From Agromyces ramosus (GTDB lineage: Bacteria; Actinomycetota; Actinomycetes; Actinomycetales; Microbacteriaceae), in NCBI RefSeq assembly GCF_004216665.1, contig NZ_SGWY01000001.1, forward strand, positions 434,001 through 498,000: DNA of 64,000 nt, written 5' to 3'. Both the position numbers and the translations under genes were made by a program. Positions 51,371 through 61,829 of the stretch are shown piece after piece (position 1 is the stretch's first letter; every line of letters starts with the position of its first letter). The notes below the pieces were generated by a model. It saw only the letters and a program-made list of their open reading frames with translations, had not been told where the DNA came from and did no database searches.

Positions 51371-51991
51371 TCAGAGCAACCCGGCCACGCGGGCGCGGAT
51401 GCGGCCAGCGATCTCGTCGACCGGTCGGGAGGCGTCGACGACGAGGAAGCGAGCCGGCTCGCGATCCGCGATCGCGAGGTAGGCCTCGCGGACCCGGTCG
51501 TGGAACTCGGATGCCTCCGCCTCGAGCCGGTCGTATCGCGTGCGCGCCTCGTCGAGCCGGCCGCGCGCAGCCGCCGCCTCGAGGTCGAGGAGGATCGTGA
51601 GGTCGGGGGCGAGGCCCTCGGTCGCCCAGTCGGAGAGCGCCCGGACGGCGTCGGCGTCGAGCACCCGGCCGACGCCCTGGTAGGCCACCGAGGAGTCGAT
51701 GTAGCGGTCCTGGATCACGACCTCGCCGCGCTCGAGCGCGGGACGCACGACCGTGGCGACGTGGTGGGCGCGGTCGGCCGCGTAGAGCAGCGCCTCGGCA
51801 CGCGGAGTGATGTCGCCCCGATGATGCAGCACGATCTCGCGGACCTCGACGCCGACCTCGGTGCCCCCGGGCTCCCGGGTGCGCACGACGACGCGCCCCT
51901 CAGCCGCCAGCCATGCGCGGAGCAGCTCGGCCTGCGTGGTCTTGCCGGAGCCGTCACCGCCTTCGAGTGTGATGAAGAGGCCGCGCGTCAC
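51371..51991 (-). CDS. tmk: Thymidylate kinase
   Basis: Phosphorylates dTMP to dTDP. The 206-aa protein has P-loop EGGDGSGKTTQ (residues 10-20), the REPGGT motif carrying the DR(E/Y) specificity region, and DRYIDSSVAYQG. The start is GTG 51991 in a GTGA overlap with the topA stop. It is followed 44 nt later by holB. Confidence 0.96.
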   Translation of the reverse strand: MTRGLFITLEGGDGSGKTTQAELLRAWLAAEGRVVVRTREPGGTEVGVEVREIVLHHRGDITPRAEALLYAADRAHHVATVVRPALERGEVVIQDRYIDSSVAYQGVGRVLDADAVRALSDWATEGLAPDLTILLDLEAAAARGRLDEARTRYDRLEAEASEFHDRVREAYLAIADREPARFLVVDASRPVDEIAGRIRARVAGLL

Positions 51992-54783
51992 GCCGGGCTC
52001 TTCTTGGCCGCGGGCTTGCGCGCGGGCGCCTTCTTGGCGGTCGTGGCGCGCTTGGCGCGCGGTGCCGCCGGACCCTTGTCGCGCTTGATCTGCAGCAGTT
52101 CGACGGCCCGCTCGAAGGTGATGTCCTCGACCGACTCGGCGCGCGGGATCGTCGCGTTCGTCGTACCGTCGGTGACGTACGGGCCGAATCGGCCGTCCTT
52201 CACCTTGATCGGCTTGCCGCTCACGGGGTCGTTGTCGAACTCCTTGAGCGCGCTCGAGGCACGGCGGGCACCGTACTTCGGCTGCGCGAAGAGCTCGAGC
52301 GCGCCCGGCAGGTCGATCTCGAAGATCGCGTCCTCGCTGGGGAGGGTGCGCGTGTCGGCCGCCTTCTTGAGGTACGGGCCGTAGCGGCCGTTCTGGGCAG
52401 TGATCTCCTCGCCCGACTCGGGGTCGAGCCCGACGACGCGCGGCAGGTCGAGCAGCTTCAGGGCGGTGTCGAGGTCGATCTCCTCGATCTGCATGCTCTT
52501 GAAGAGGGACGCCGTGCGGGGCTTGGGCGCTGCGGCCTTCTTCGCACCGCGCTTCGGCTTGGGCGCCTCGACGACCTCGCCGGTGGCCGGGTCGACGGAT
52601 GCCTCGGCGGACTCCGGCTCGGGCTCGAGCTCGGTGACGTAGGGGCCGAAGCGGCCGTCCTTCACGACGACCTGCTTGCCGGTGTCGGGGTTCTCGCCGA
52701 GCACCCGGTCGACCTGCACGGGCGCGTCGATGAGCTCGCGCGCCTTCGCCTCGGTGAGCTCGTCGGGCGCGAGGTCGGGGGGCAGGTTGACCCGCCGCGG
52801 CGTCGCGTCGGGCGCGGCGTCGGGCTCGACCGCCTCGAGGTACGGCCCGTACTTGCCGATGCGGAGGGTGACGTCGGGTGCGATCTGCACCGAGTTGATC
52901 TCGCGCGCGTCGATCTCGCCGAGGTTGTCGACGACCTGCCGGAGCCCGCGGTGCTTGTCGGAGCCGAAGTAGAAGCTCGAGAGCCAGTCGACCCGGTCGG
53001 CCTCGCCGGCGGCGATGTGATCGAGGTCGTCCTCCATCTCGGCGGTGAAGTCGTACTCCACGAGGTCGCCGAAATGCTCTTCGAGCAGTCGCACGACCGA
53101 GAAGGCGACCCAACTCGGCACGAGCGCCTGACCGCGCTGCGTGACGTACCCGCGATCGAGGATCGTGGAGATGATCGATGCGAACGTCGAAGGGCGCCCG
53201 ATGCCGAGCTCCTCGAGTCGCTTGACGAGGCTCGCCTCGGTGTAGCGCGGCGGCGGGCTCGTCTCGTGCCCCTTCGCCTCGAGGTCGGCGATCACGACCG
53301 CCTGGCCCTCGCGGAGCGGCGGCAGCTTCGCCTCGCCCGGGGCGTCGTCGGCGTTCCGCTCCTCGTCGCGGCTCTCCTCGTAGGCCGCGAGGAATCCGCG
53401 GAACGTGATGACCGTGCCGCTCGCGGTGAACTCGGCGATCGTCCCCGCGACGGACACGCTGCCCCCGTCGGGCGTCGATGCGTCGGCGGCCGTCGGCCCG
53501 ACCTCGATCGTGACCGTAGCGGTCTGGCCCTTCGCGTCGGCCATCTGCGAGGCGACCGTGCGCTTCCAGATGAGGTCGTAGAGCTTGAACTCGCTGCCCC
53601 GGAGCACGCTCTGCAGTTCGGAGGGCGTGCGGAAGACCTCGCCCGAGGGGCGGATCGCCTCGTGCGCCTCCTGTGCGTTCTTCGACTTGCCCGCGTAGAC
53701 GCGGGGCTTGTCGGGGATCGAGTCCGAGCCGTAGAGCTTCGTCGCCTGCGCCCTGGCCGCGGTGATCGCCTGCTGCGACAGCGACGTCGAGTCGGTGCGC
53801 ATATAGGTGATGTAGCCGTTCTCGTAGAGCGACTGGGCCACCCGCATCGTGTCGCGGGCGGAGAGCCGGAGCTTGCGTGCGGACTCCTGCTGGAGCGTCG
53901 AGGTGGTGAACGGGGCTGCGGGCCGGCGCGAGTACGGCTTCGACTCGACCTTGGAGACGGTGCGGGAGACCCCGTCGGCGCGGAGGGCGTGCACGAGCGA
54001 CTCGGCGACGCGCTCATCGAGCACCACCGCCTTGCCCTTCAGCGCGCCGGCGTCGTCGAAGTCGCGACCGGTGGCGACCCGCTCGCCGCCGAGGCGCACG
54101 AGCCGGGCCTCGAACGCCTGGGCGCCATCGTCGGACGACGTCGCCGGGGAGAAGCGACCGATCAGGTCCCAGTACCCCGCGGCGACGAAGGCGAGCCGCT
54201 CCCGCTCGCGATCGACCACGAGCCGGGTCGCCGCCGACTGCACGCGGCCGGCCGACAGGCCCGGGCCGACCTTGCGCCAGAGCACCGGCGACACCTCGTA
54301 GCCGTAGAGGCGGTCGAGGATGCGGCGGGTCTCCTGCGCGTCGACGAGCGCCGTGTCGAGGTCGCGGGTGTTGTCCTTCGCCTGCTGGATCGCGTCCTTC
54401 GTGATCTCGTGGAAGACCATGCGCCGCACGGGCACCTTCGGCTTCAGCTCCTGCAGCAGGTGCCACGCGATGGCCTCGCCCTCGCGGTCCTCATCCGTTG
54501 CGAGGAGGAGTTCGTCGGCGTCCTTGAGGGCGCGCTTCAGCTCGGCGACCGTCTTCTTCTTGGCGTCGGAGACGACGTAGTACGGCTCGAAGCCGTGCTC
54601 GACGTCGACGGAGAACTTGCCGAGCGAGCCCTTCTTGAGTTCGGCGGGAAGGTTCTTCGGCTCGATGAGGTCACGGATGTGGCCGACCGAGGACAGCACC
54701 TGGTAGCCGTCGCCCAGGTACTGGGCGATCGACTTCATCTTGGTCGGCGACTCCACGATGACCAACTTCTTCGCGCCTGACAC
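51988..54783 (-). CDS. topA: DNA topoisomerase I (type IA)
   Basis: Relaxes negative supercoils. The 931-aa protein has the Toprim domain (LVIVESPTKMKSIAQYL at the start, ATDEDREGEAIAWHLL for the acidic triad) and the active-site Tyr in GYITYMRTDST near residue 326. Four C-terminal G(R/K)(Y/F)GPY repeats replace zinc fingers, as in other actinobacteria. It ends with a Lys/Ala/Pro-rich basic tail. GTG 54783 follows AGGAG. It leads the topA-tmk-holB operon. Confidence 0.97.
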   Translation of the reverse strand: MSGAKKLVIVESPTKMKSIAQYLGDGYQVLSSVGHIRDLIEPKNLPAELKKGSLGKFSVDVEHGFEPYYVVSDAKKKTVAELKRALKDADELLLATDEDREGEAIAWHLLQELKPKVPVRRMVFHEITKDAIQQAKDNTRDLDTALVDAQETRRILDRLYGYEVSPVLWRKVGPGLSAGRVQSAATRLVVDRERERLAFVAAGYWDLIGRFSPATSSDDGAQAFEARLVRLGGERVATGRDFDDAGALKGKAVVLDERVAESLVHALRADGVSRTVSKVESKPYSRRPAAPFTTSTLQQESARKLRLSARDTMRVAQSLYENGYITYMRTDSTSLSQQAITAARAQATKLYGSDSIPDKPRVYAGKSKNAQEAHEAIRPSGEVFRTPSELQSVLRGSEFKLYDLIWKRTVASQMADAKGQTATVTIEVGPTAADASTPDGGSVSVAGTIAEFTASGTVITFRGFLAAYEESRDEERNADDAPGEAKLPPLREGQAVVIADLEAKGHETSPPPRYTEASLVKRLEELGIGRPSTFASIISTILDRGYVTQRGQALVPSWVAFSVVRLLEEHFGDLVEYDFTAEMEDDLDHIAAGEADRVDWLSSFYFGSDKHRGLRQVVDNLGEIDAREINSVQIAPDVTLRIGKYGPYLEAVEPDAAPDATPRRVNLPPDLAPDELTEAKARELIDAPVQVDRVLGENPDTGKQVVVKDGRFGPYVTELEPEPESAEASVDPATGEVVEAPKPKRGAKKAAAPKPRTASLFKSMQIEEIDLDTALKLLDLPRVVGLDPESGEEITAQNGRYGPYLKKAADTRTLPSEDAIFEIDLPGALELFAQPKYGARRASSALKEFDNDPVSGKPIKVKDGRFGPYVTDGTTNATIPRAESVEDITFERAVELLQIKRDKGPAAPRAKRATTAKKAPARKPAAKKSPA

Positions 54784-54994
54784 CAGACTCCTCTTGTTCC
54801 TTGTTCCGTGAATGGGAGAACGCACATCCGAGCCGCGCCCCCGAGCGGTGTGCCGTCGATCGGCGGGGCAGTCCGCCGACAGGCACACCATACACACCCT
54901 CACCGTGAGCGCACCCACTCGACGCCGCGAAATGGGGGTGCGACGACGGGCGAGCCCCCTTGCAGTTCCGCGAGGGCGGAGGAGAATTGGCGCC

Positions 54995-55231
54995 ATGGAC
55001 ACCTCCTCCGCGAGCTCCTACACCGCGAAGCTCATCGACGGTCCGCTCGAGGGCAAGACGGTCGCGACCGCCTTCCTCGAGACCGGCGATCCGCGTCCGC
55101 GGCTCGAGCTCAACACCGACAAGGGCAAGCACTACATCTACACCCGCGGCGCGGGCCTCGAATTCGGAGCGGACGACGACGACCGCCCCACGGCCGTCGA
55201 GTACCGCTTCGTCGAGACCGTCTTCGACTGA
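54995..55231 (+). CDS. Small protein of unknown function
   Basis: A 78-residue acidic protein, MDTSSASSYTAKLIDGPLEGKTVATAFLETGDPRPRLEL, with a GGAGGAG-like site upstream. It looks like a small beta-rich domain (YTAKLIDG, GKHYIYTRGAGLEF, VEYRFVETVFD). It is divergent from topA and convergent with the Tad locus, ending 2 nt before the stop codon of the Rv3655c-like gene. No family recognised. Confidence 0.65.
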   Translation: MDTSSASSYTAKLIDGPLEGKTVATAFLETGDPRPRLELNTDKGKHYIYTRGAGLEFGADDDDRPTAVEYRFVETVFD

Positions 55232-55233
55232 CG

Positions 55234-55650
55234 TCACCCCACCCACCCCGGCGGCCCCGCTCGCGCGACCGCTCGCTGTTCGATGCCGAACGCCGAGACC
55301 GTCGCCGTGACGGAGGCGACGGGGCCGTCGGTGCGACAGCCGGCGAGCGAGGCTCCGTTCCGAGCAGCCGTCGCCGCGGCCAGCTCGCAGGGCACACCGG
55401 GTACCGCCCCGGAGACCGCGTCTGCGGCGGCGAGGGCGGCGGCGTCCGCGGCGTTCGCGGCGCGTTGCGACGCGACGAACGACGCCGTCACCGGGACCAC
55501 GAGCGCGGTCAGCGCGACGACCGCACCGACGATACCGAGCGCGAGCACCGACGCGGCCCCCCGGTCGCCGACGCCCACGGCGGGTCGTCGCCGAAGCGCT
55601 CGCCGTCGCGGCGAGCCGTGGGCGGCGGCCCGGCGCCACGCCCGCCTCAC
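55234..55650 (-). CDS. TadE-like pseudopilin, Rv3655c/Rv3654c-type
   Basis: A 138-residue protein with a strongly basic N-terminus, one hydrophobic helix (VLALGIVGAVVALTALVVPVTASFV) preceded by GDRGAAS, then AANAADAAALAAADAVSG and a pair of Cys. This is the pattern of the 'helicase/secretion neighbourhood' TadE-like proteins found last in actinobacterial Tad loci. The start is GTG in a GTGA overlap with tadE. It is probably a minor pilin or assembly factor. Confidence 0.82.
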   Translation of the reverse strand: MRRAWRRAAAHGSPRRRALRRRPAVGVGDRGAASVLALGIVGAVVALTALVVPVTASFVASQRAANAADAAALAAADAVSGAVPGVPCELAAATAARNGASLAGCRTDGPVASVTATVSAFGIEQRAVARAGPPGWVG

Positions 55651-55991
55651 GCTCCCCCGCCGACCGCGCACGACTCGGCGCGCAACTCGATCGCCGCCAG
55701 GAGCCCACCGCCGGGCGCGGTGAGCACGACGCAGACGAACGGCTCCTCGGTCCACGCCACGAGCCCCGAGCCACCCGAGACCCGATCGGCGATGGAGCGG
55801 GCCGTGCCCTCCGATTCGCCCCGCCCGAGCGCACGGGCGGCGTCGGCCGCGGCATCCGTGAGTCGCACCTGCTGCGCCACGAGCTGCACCGAGGCCAGGC
55901 AGGCGGCGAGCACGAGGGCGATCGCGGGCAGCGCGACGGCGAACTCGGCCGTCACGCTGCCGCGATCGGGGTCAGCCGACCGTGAGCGCAT
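55647..55991 (-). CDS. TadE-family minor pilin
   Basis: A 114-residue protein with the TadE signature DRGSVTAEFAVALPAIALVLAACLASVQLVAQQVRLTDAAADAARALGRGE: a prepilin-like hydrophobic helix after a Glu-containing motif. A periplasmic domain with two Cys follows. ATG 55991 overlaps the pilin gene by 20 nt. It is part of the Tad operon. Confidence 0.85.
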   Translation of the reverse strand: MRSRSADPDRGSVTAEFAVALPAIALVLAACLASVQLVAQQVRLTDAAADAARALGRGESEGTARSIADRVSGGSGLVAWTEEPFVCVVLTAPGGGLLAAIELRAESCAVGGGA

Positions 55992-56253
55992 TCCGCACGA
56001 GGTCGGTGAGGATGCCGCGCACCTCGTCGCCGCGGAGGATGACGACGAGGAGCCCGGCGAATCCGACGGCCGCCATGGTGGCGACGGCGTACTCGGCGGT
56101 GGCGGCGCCGCGCTCGCCGACGACGAGGCGGAGCGCGCGACGGATCCGACCCGGGTCGCCCGATCGGGTCGAGCGGATCGAGCGAGCCGCGACCTGCGCA
56201 CCGACCGGACCGGATGGGACCGGCGGAGGCGTGTCGATGGTCTGAGGGTGCAT
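55972..56253 (-). CDS. Flp-type pilin (DUF4244)
   Basis: A 93-residue prepilin-like protein. A basic N-terminal half leads to GERGAATAEYAVATMAAVGFAGLLVVIL, where G-A-A-T-A-E-Y is the Flp processing site with the conserved Glu and Tyr and the helix is the pilin core. It matches actinobacterial DUF4244/Rv3656c-like pilins. It follows the TadB/C gene by 60 nt and overlaps tadE. Confidence 0.88.
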   Translation of the reverse strand: MHPQTIDTPPPVPSGPVGAQVAARSIRSTRSGDPGRIRRALRLVVGERGAATAEYAVATMAAVGFAGLLVVILRGDEVRGILTDLVRNALTVG

Positions 56254-56313
56254 GTGGTGTTCCTTTCTGTTGCGCCGGGATCACGGCGGATTGTCGGCAC
56301 GAGTCGGGGGTCG

Positions 56314-57375
56314 TCACACGGCACCGTCGAGGGTTCCGGTCACGACGGAGATGAGGAGCGGCGCGACGCCGAGCAGGACGAAGGCCGGCAGCACGCAGGC
56401 GCCGAGGGGCAGCATGAGGCGCACCCCGAGCGCCGCAGCACGGGCGGACCCGTCGGCGCGCGCGACGCGTCGCAGGCGCGCGGCCTCGGCGCGGAGCAGC
56501 TCGGCCACGGGCGCGCCCGCGCGAGCGGCGAGGCCGATCACGTCGTCGGCCGCACTCGCACCGACGGTGGTGGTGCCATTCGCCTCGAGCGCGTCGCGGA
56601 CGAGTCGCCGTGCCCGGTCGACCGAGGCGCCGCCCGACATCGCGATCGCCAGCAGCTCCAGTTCGAGTCCGGCGTCGGCCTCCGAGCGGGTCGCACGTGC
56701 GGCGAGCGCCGCGCTCCAGCGGCGCCCCGCCCACAGCAGGGCGCCGCCGACGACCACGCAGGCCAGCCCGAGGGGGCTGCCGAAGAGCACCGCGAACGTG
56801 TCGAATCCGAGGAGCACCCCGAACGCCATGGCGATCAGCGGGAGCGCGAGCACCAGTCTCGCACTGGCGAGTGGCCCCGCCAGCGCGCTTCCCACCTCGC
56901 GCCGCAGCTGCGCCTCGTCGCGAAGCGCGGCCCCGAGCTCGCGCAGGCTCGCCGCGAGCGGCGCCCCCGAGCTCGCGGCGACCGCCCAGGCGGTGGCGAG
57001 AACGGACCACTGGGCAGCCGAACCCGGAACCGTCGCGCGCGCCGCGGTGATCGCCGCGGCCACCGGTTCGCCGGCGGCGGCGGCGGAGATGGCCGCACCC
57101 CGCACGACGTCGTCGTCGCTCGGGTCGACCGTTCGCATGTCGCCGACGTGCGCCCATGCAGCAGGTGCCGGAACGCCGGCGGAGAGGAGCACCGCGAGGC
57201 GTTCGGCCACCACCGCGATCGCATCCGCCGTGGCGCCCGGATCGGGTCGCCGGCGAAGGAGCGCGAACCTGGCGCGGATGCCACCACGCCGTGGGTGATC
57301 TCGTCGCCGCCATCGCCCGTGCCGGCCCGGCGCGCGGGACGGCGCGCCGCGCTCGAGCGGACCCGACCCGGTCAC
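56314..57375 (-). CDS. Tad secretion F-type membrane protein (TadB/TadC-like)
   Basis: A 353-residue type II secretion F-domain protein. A ~45-residue basic N-terminus leads to a helical soluble region (IAVVAERLAVLLSAGVPAPAAWAHV), then hydrophobic segments near residues 165-200 and a second soluble T2SSF-like repeat (LELELLAIAMSGGASVDRARRLVRDAL), ending in two hydrophobic segments. It appears to unite TadB and TadC halves in one protein. GTG 57375 is in a GTGA overlap with tadA. Confidence 0.82.
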   Translation of the reverse strand: MTGSGPLERGAPSRAPGRHGRWRRRDHPRRGGIRARFALLRRRPDPGATADAIAVVAERLAVLLSAGVPAPAAWAHVGDMRTVDPSDDDVVRGAAISAAAAGEPVAAAITAARATVPGSAAQWSVLATAWAVAASSGAPLAASLRELGAALRDEAQLRREVGSALAGPLASARLVLALPLIAMAFGVLLGFDTFAVLFGSPLGLACVVVGGALLWAGRRWSAALAARATRSEADAGLELELLAIAMSGGASVDRARRLVRDALEANGTTTVGASAADDVIGLAARAGAPVAELLRAEAARLRRVARADGSARAAALGVRLMLPLGACVLPAFVLLGVAPLLISVVTGTLDGAV

Positions 57376-58517
57376 AGGGGGACCACCGCGAGCCGCTCGG
57401 CACGGAGCTCGAACCGTCCGATCCCGGCGAGCCGGCGGCGCCCGTCGACCCGATCGAGGTGCAGCACGAGGTCGAACGCGCTCACCGTCTGCCGTGCGAC
57501 CGCCTCGGTCGAGAGGCCTGCGGTGGCGCCGAGCGCCTCGAGGCGCGCGGGGACGTCGTCGAGCGAGTTGGCGTGCAGCGTGCCCGCGCCGCCGTCGTGA
57601 CCGGTGTTGAGCGCGGCGAGGAGCTCGCGCAGCTCGACCCCGCGGCACTCGCCGACGACGAGCCGATCGGGGCGCATCCGCAGCGCCTCGCGCAGCAGCG
57701 CGTCGAGCCCCACGTGCCCCGCGCCCTCGAGGTTCGCCTGCCGTGCCTCGAGGGACACGACGTGCGGGTGGTCGACCGTGAGCTCGGCGACGTCTTCGAT
57801 GATGACGAGTCGCTCGCGCCCAGGTGCCTCGCCGAGCAGCGCCGCGAGCAGCGTGGTCTTGCCGGTGCCGCCCGCACCGGTCACGAGCAGGTTGCGGCGC
57901 CCGGCCACCGCCTCGCGCAGCACCTCCTCCTGCGCCGCGTCGACCATGCCGGTGCGCGCGAGCGCGGCGAGCGGGAACCCGGCCGCCCGCGGCACCCGGA
58001 TCGAGATCAGCGTGCCGTCGGATGAGACGGGCGGGAGCACGGCGTGGACGCGGATGCCGCGGCCGAGCCGCACGTCGACGGCGGGCGTGGCCTCGTCGAT
58101 GTGCCGGCCGCCCCGGGCGATGAGCTGGACGGCCAGCGCGCGCACCTCGACCTCGTCGGCCGACCATGCCGTCTCGCGCTCCGGTCCGGCCCCCCGATCG
58201 ATCCAGAGTCCGCGATCGCCGTTGACGAACAGGTCGGTGACGGGCCCGGAAGCCGCGAACGGCGCGAGTGGACCGAGGAGGGCGAGGTCTGCGGTGGCAG
58301 CGCCCGACGCCGGCAGGTCGACCGCGTCGCCTGGCGGACTCGAGGGGTCGTGCGGGGCGACGCCTCCCGAGCGTGCCGGCGCCGGGGGCCACGGGTGCAC
58401 ACCGCCCGCGCCCGCCCGGTCGGCGACGTGCGGCGCGGAGCGGTCGGCGACGATCCGCCGAGCGGGCGCGCGCGCCTCGCGCTCCCACGACGGGGTGGCG
58501 ACGAACGGGGTGGTCAT
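57372..58517 (-). CDS. tadA: Tad pilus assembly ATPase (TadA/CpaF)
   Basis: Powers pilin assembly. The 381-aa secretion ATPase has Walker A TGAGGTGKTTLLAALL (near residue 210), Asp box IIEDVAEL, Walker B-like MRPDRLVVGECRGVEL and the His box TGHDGGAGTLHANS. The first ~70 residues are a Pro/Ala-rich non-conserved region. It is the first gene of the Tad operon. The usual upstream TadZ/CpaE-like gene is missing here. Confidence 0.92.
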   Translation of the reverse strand: MTTPFVATPSWEREARAPARRIVADRSAPHVADRAGAGGVHPWPPAPARSGGVAPHDPSSPPGDAVDLPASGAATADLALLGPLAPFAASGPVTDLFVNGDRGLWIDRGAGPERETAWSADEVEVRALAVQLIARGGRHIDEATPAVDVRLGRGIRVHAVLPPVSSDGTLISIRVPRAAGFPLAALARTGMVDAAQEEVLREAVAGRRNLLVTGAGGTGKTTLLAALLGEAPGRERLVIIEDVAELTVDHPHVVSLEARQANLEGAGHVGLDALLREALRMRPDRLVVGECRGVELRELLAALNTGHDGGAGTLHANSLDDVPARLEALGATAGLSTEAVARQTVSAFDLVLHLDRVDGRRRLAGIGRFELRAERLAVVPL

Positions 58518-58631
58518 GCGACGACGGTAGGCAGCGCGGGCGGCCGCGGGGCATCCGGAGCTCGTCGTGGTGGGAAGGAGCCTCCCCCACGTCGTTGTGG
58601 AGGAGGACTCGCCCTGCGCGCTGCCTGGGCA

Positions 58632-58744
58632 ACGCCCTTAACGAAAGGGGGCGGCACCCATTGGGGGGAACAGGTGCCGCCTCGGCAGCGCAAGGATTGG
58701 GGGGAATCACGAGCGCTGCAGGCCTCGAAACGAGTGTTCGGGCG
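58632..58744 (-). ncRNA. 6C-type small RNA
   Basis: On the minus strand two adjacent hairpins each carry CCCCCC in the loop. The first pairs 58713-58719 with 58685-58691 (GCAGCGC stem, 21-nt loop). The second pairs 58673-58681 with 58650-58658 (9-bp GGCGGCACC stem, 14-nt loop). This is the 6C RNA architecture of actinobacteria. Upstream is a promoter with TTGCGC (58773-58778) and TACACT (58751-58756) at 16-nt spacing, giving a start near 58744. The 3' end is uncertain. The M. tuberculosis 6C RNA also lies beside its Tad-like locus. Confidence 0.78.
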
Positions 58745-58975
58745 GTACCCAGTGTATGGCCTCAGAAAGGATGCGCAAGCATTTTTTGTCCCCATTTGTG
58801 CGGACATACAGATTTCTCTGCGCAAAGGCACAGTAACCGCTCTCACGGCTGCTCGGAAGAGCATGCGTCCCGGCGTGACCGACCCGTTACGAGCTCGTTC
58901 GCGACGGGAGGTAGGGTGCTGGTGGGGCAGGCGACCCAACCGATGCACCACTCGCGAAGGAGCGACCGGAGAACC
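58745..58975. promoter_or_regulatory. Upstream region between the 6C RNA and acs
   Basis: This 230-nt gap includes the 6C promoter and a locally AT-rich stretch around 58780-58830 (CATTTTTTGTCCCCATTTG). The rest leads into acs, with AAGGAG about 15 nt before its ATG. No further structure is evident. The other flank, 58518-58631 before tadA, shows no clear feature. Confidence 0.4.
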
Positions 58976-60931
<1,956 letters not shown>

Positions 60932-60939
60932 CACGAACG

Positions 60940-60979
60940 ACGGATGCCGCGGCGGGATCGCTCCCGTCGCGGCATCCGT
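60940..60979. terminator. Bidirectional terminator between acs and ridA
   Basis: A 12-bp stem, ACGGATGCCGCG / CGCGGCATCCGT, is extended by an inner GGGA/TCCC. It contains the recurrent GGATGCCGC word in both arms and serves two convergent genes. Confidence 0.8.
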
Positions 60980-60996
60980 GCGCCGTGCGAGCGCCG

Positions 60997-61464
60997 CTAG
61001 GCGAACTCGACCACGAGCTCGATCTCGACGGGCGCGTCGAGCGGCAGGGCTGCCACGCCCACGGCCGACCGGGCGTGGCGCCCGGCCTCGCCGAACACCT
61101 CGCCGAGCAGCTCCGAGGCACCGTTCACGACGCCCGGCTGCCCGGTGAACGACGGGTCGGATGCCACGAAGCCGACGAGCTTGACGACGCGGGTGACCCG
61201 GTCGAGCGAGCCGAGCTCGGCGCGAACCGCGGCGAGCGCGTTGAGGATGCACGTGCGGGCATACGTCTTCGCGTCGTCGGCGGGGACGAACCCGTGGCCG
61301 TCGCCGACCTTGCCGGTGGCGGGCAGTGCGCCCGAGACGAACGGCAGCTGGCCCGACGTGTAGACGTACGAGCCGGTCACGACGGCGGGCACGTAGGCGG
61401 CGACGGGCGGGGCGACCTCGGGCAGCTCGATCGCGAGCTCGGCCAGCCGGGCCTCGGCGCCCAT
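60997..61464 (-). CDS. RidA-family (YjgF/YER057c/UK114) protein
   Basis: A 155-residue protein of the enamine/imine deaminase family. It has YVYTSGQLPFVSGALPATG at the N-terminal half and the conserved CILNALAAVRAELGSLDRVTRVVKLVGFVASDPSF and VEIELVVEF ends. The catalytic Arg of canonical RidA (in the SAVGVAALPLDAPVEIE stretch) is not present in its usual context, so this is a divergent subgroup. ATG 61464 shares one base with the DUF4177 stop. Confidence 0.87.
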   Translation of the reverse strand: MGAEARLAELAIELPEVAPPVAAYVPAVVTGSYVYTSGQLPFVSGALPATGKVGDGHGFVPADDAKTYARTCILNALAAVRAELGSLDRVTRVVKLVGFVASDPSFTGQPGVVNGASELLGEVFGEAGRHARSAVGVAALPLDAPVEIELVVEFA

Positions 61465-61691
61465 CAGGCCTCTCCCTCGAACTGCTTGGACGCCACGGCG
61501 GCGGCCGCGGCACCCGCGGAGGCCGCCGCGGAGGACTCTCCGCCGACCGGGCGCTTCAGGTATGCGACGAGCCCGCCCTCGGGTCCCTGCACGATCTGCA
61601 CGAGCTCCCAGCCCTCCGAGCCCCAGTTGTTCAGGATGGCCGCGGTGTTGTGGATGAGCAGCGGTGTGGTGATGTACTCCCAGGCGGGCAT
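61464..61691 (-). CDS. DUF4177 small protein
   Basis: A 75-residue protein, MPAWEYITTPLLIHNTAAILNNWGSEGWELVQIVQGPEGGLVAYLKRP, of the DUF4177 type, with an Ala-rich C-terminal tail. It is coupled to the RidA-like gene (TGATG, stop and start sharing one base) and is divergent from the penicillin-binding protein gene. Function is unknown. Confidence 0.85.
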   Translation of the reverse strand: MPAWEYITTPLLIHNTAAILNNWGSEGWELVQIVQGPEGGLVAYLKRPVGGESSAAASAGAAAAAVASKQFEGEA

Positions 61692-61829
61692 GCGGATTCC
61701 TCGTCTCTGATGTCTGCGTTGCGTCGACCGATCCGGCGGTCGATCCGACCGGAGTCGGCGTGTCGGCGCGATGGCGGCGCCCGCCGCGCATAGCGGGTTT
61801 TGTCAGCCTTCTCCGTTAAGCTCCACTAT

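Noticed and set aside
54808..57600. A 930-codon plus-strand frame across the Tad locus
   Set aside because: Opposite strand to well-supported Tad genes; composition is low-complexity Arg/Ala/Pro shadow sequence.
56314..58710. A single 798-residue minus-strand gene covering the TadB/C region and upstream
   Set aside because: The upstream ~445 codons are the out-of-frame shadow of tadA; the GTG at 57375 in a GTGA overlap is the natural start.
58650..58719. Plus-strand regulatory RNA with G-rich loops upstream of acs
   Set aside because: The promoter and C-rich loops are only sensible on the minus strand, where they match the 6C architecture.
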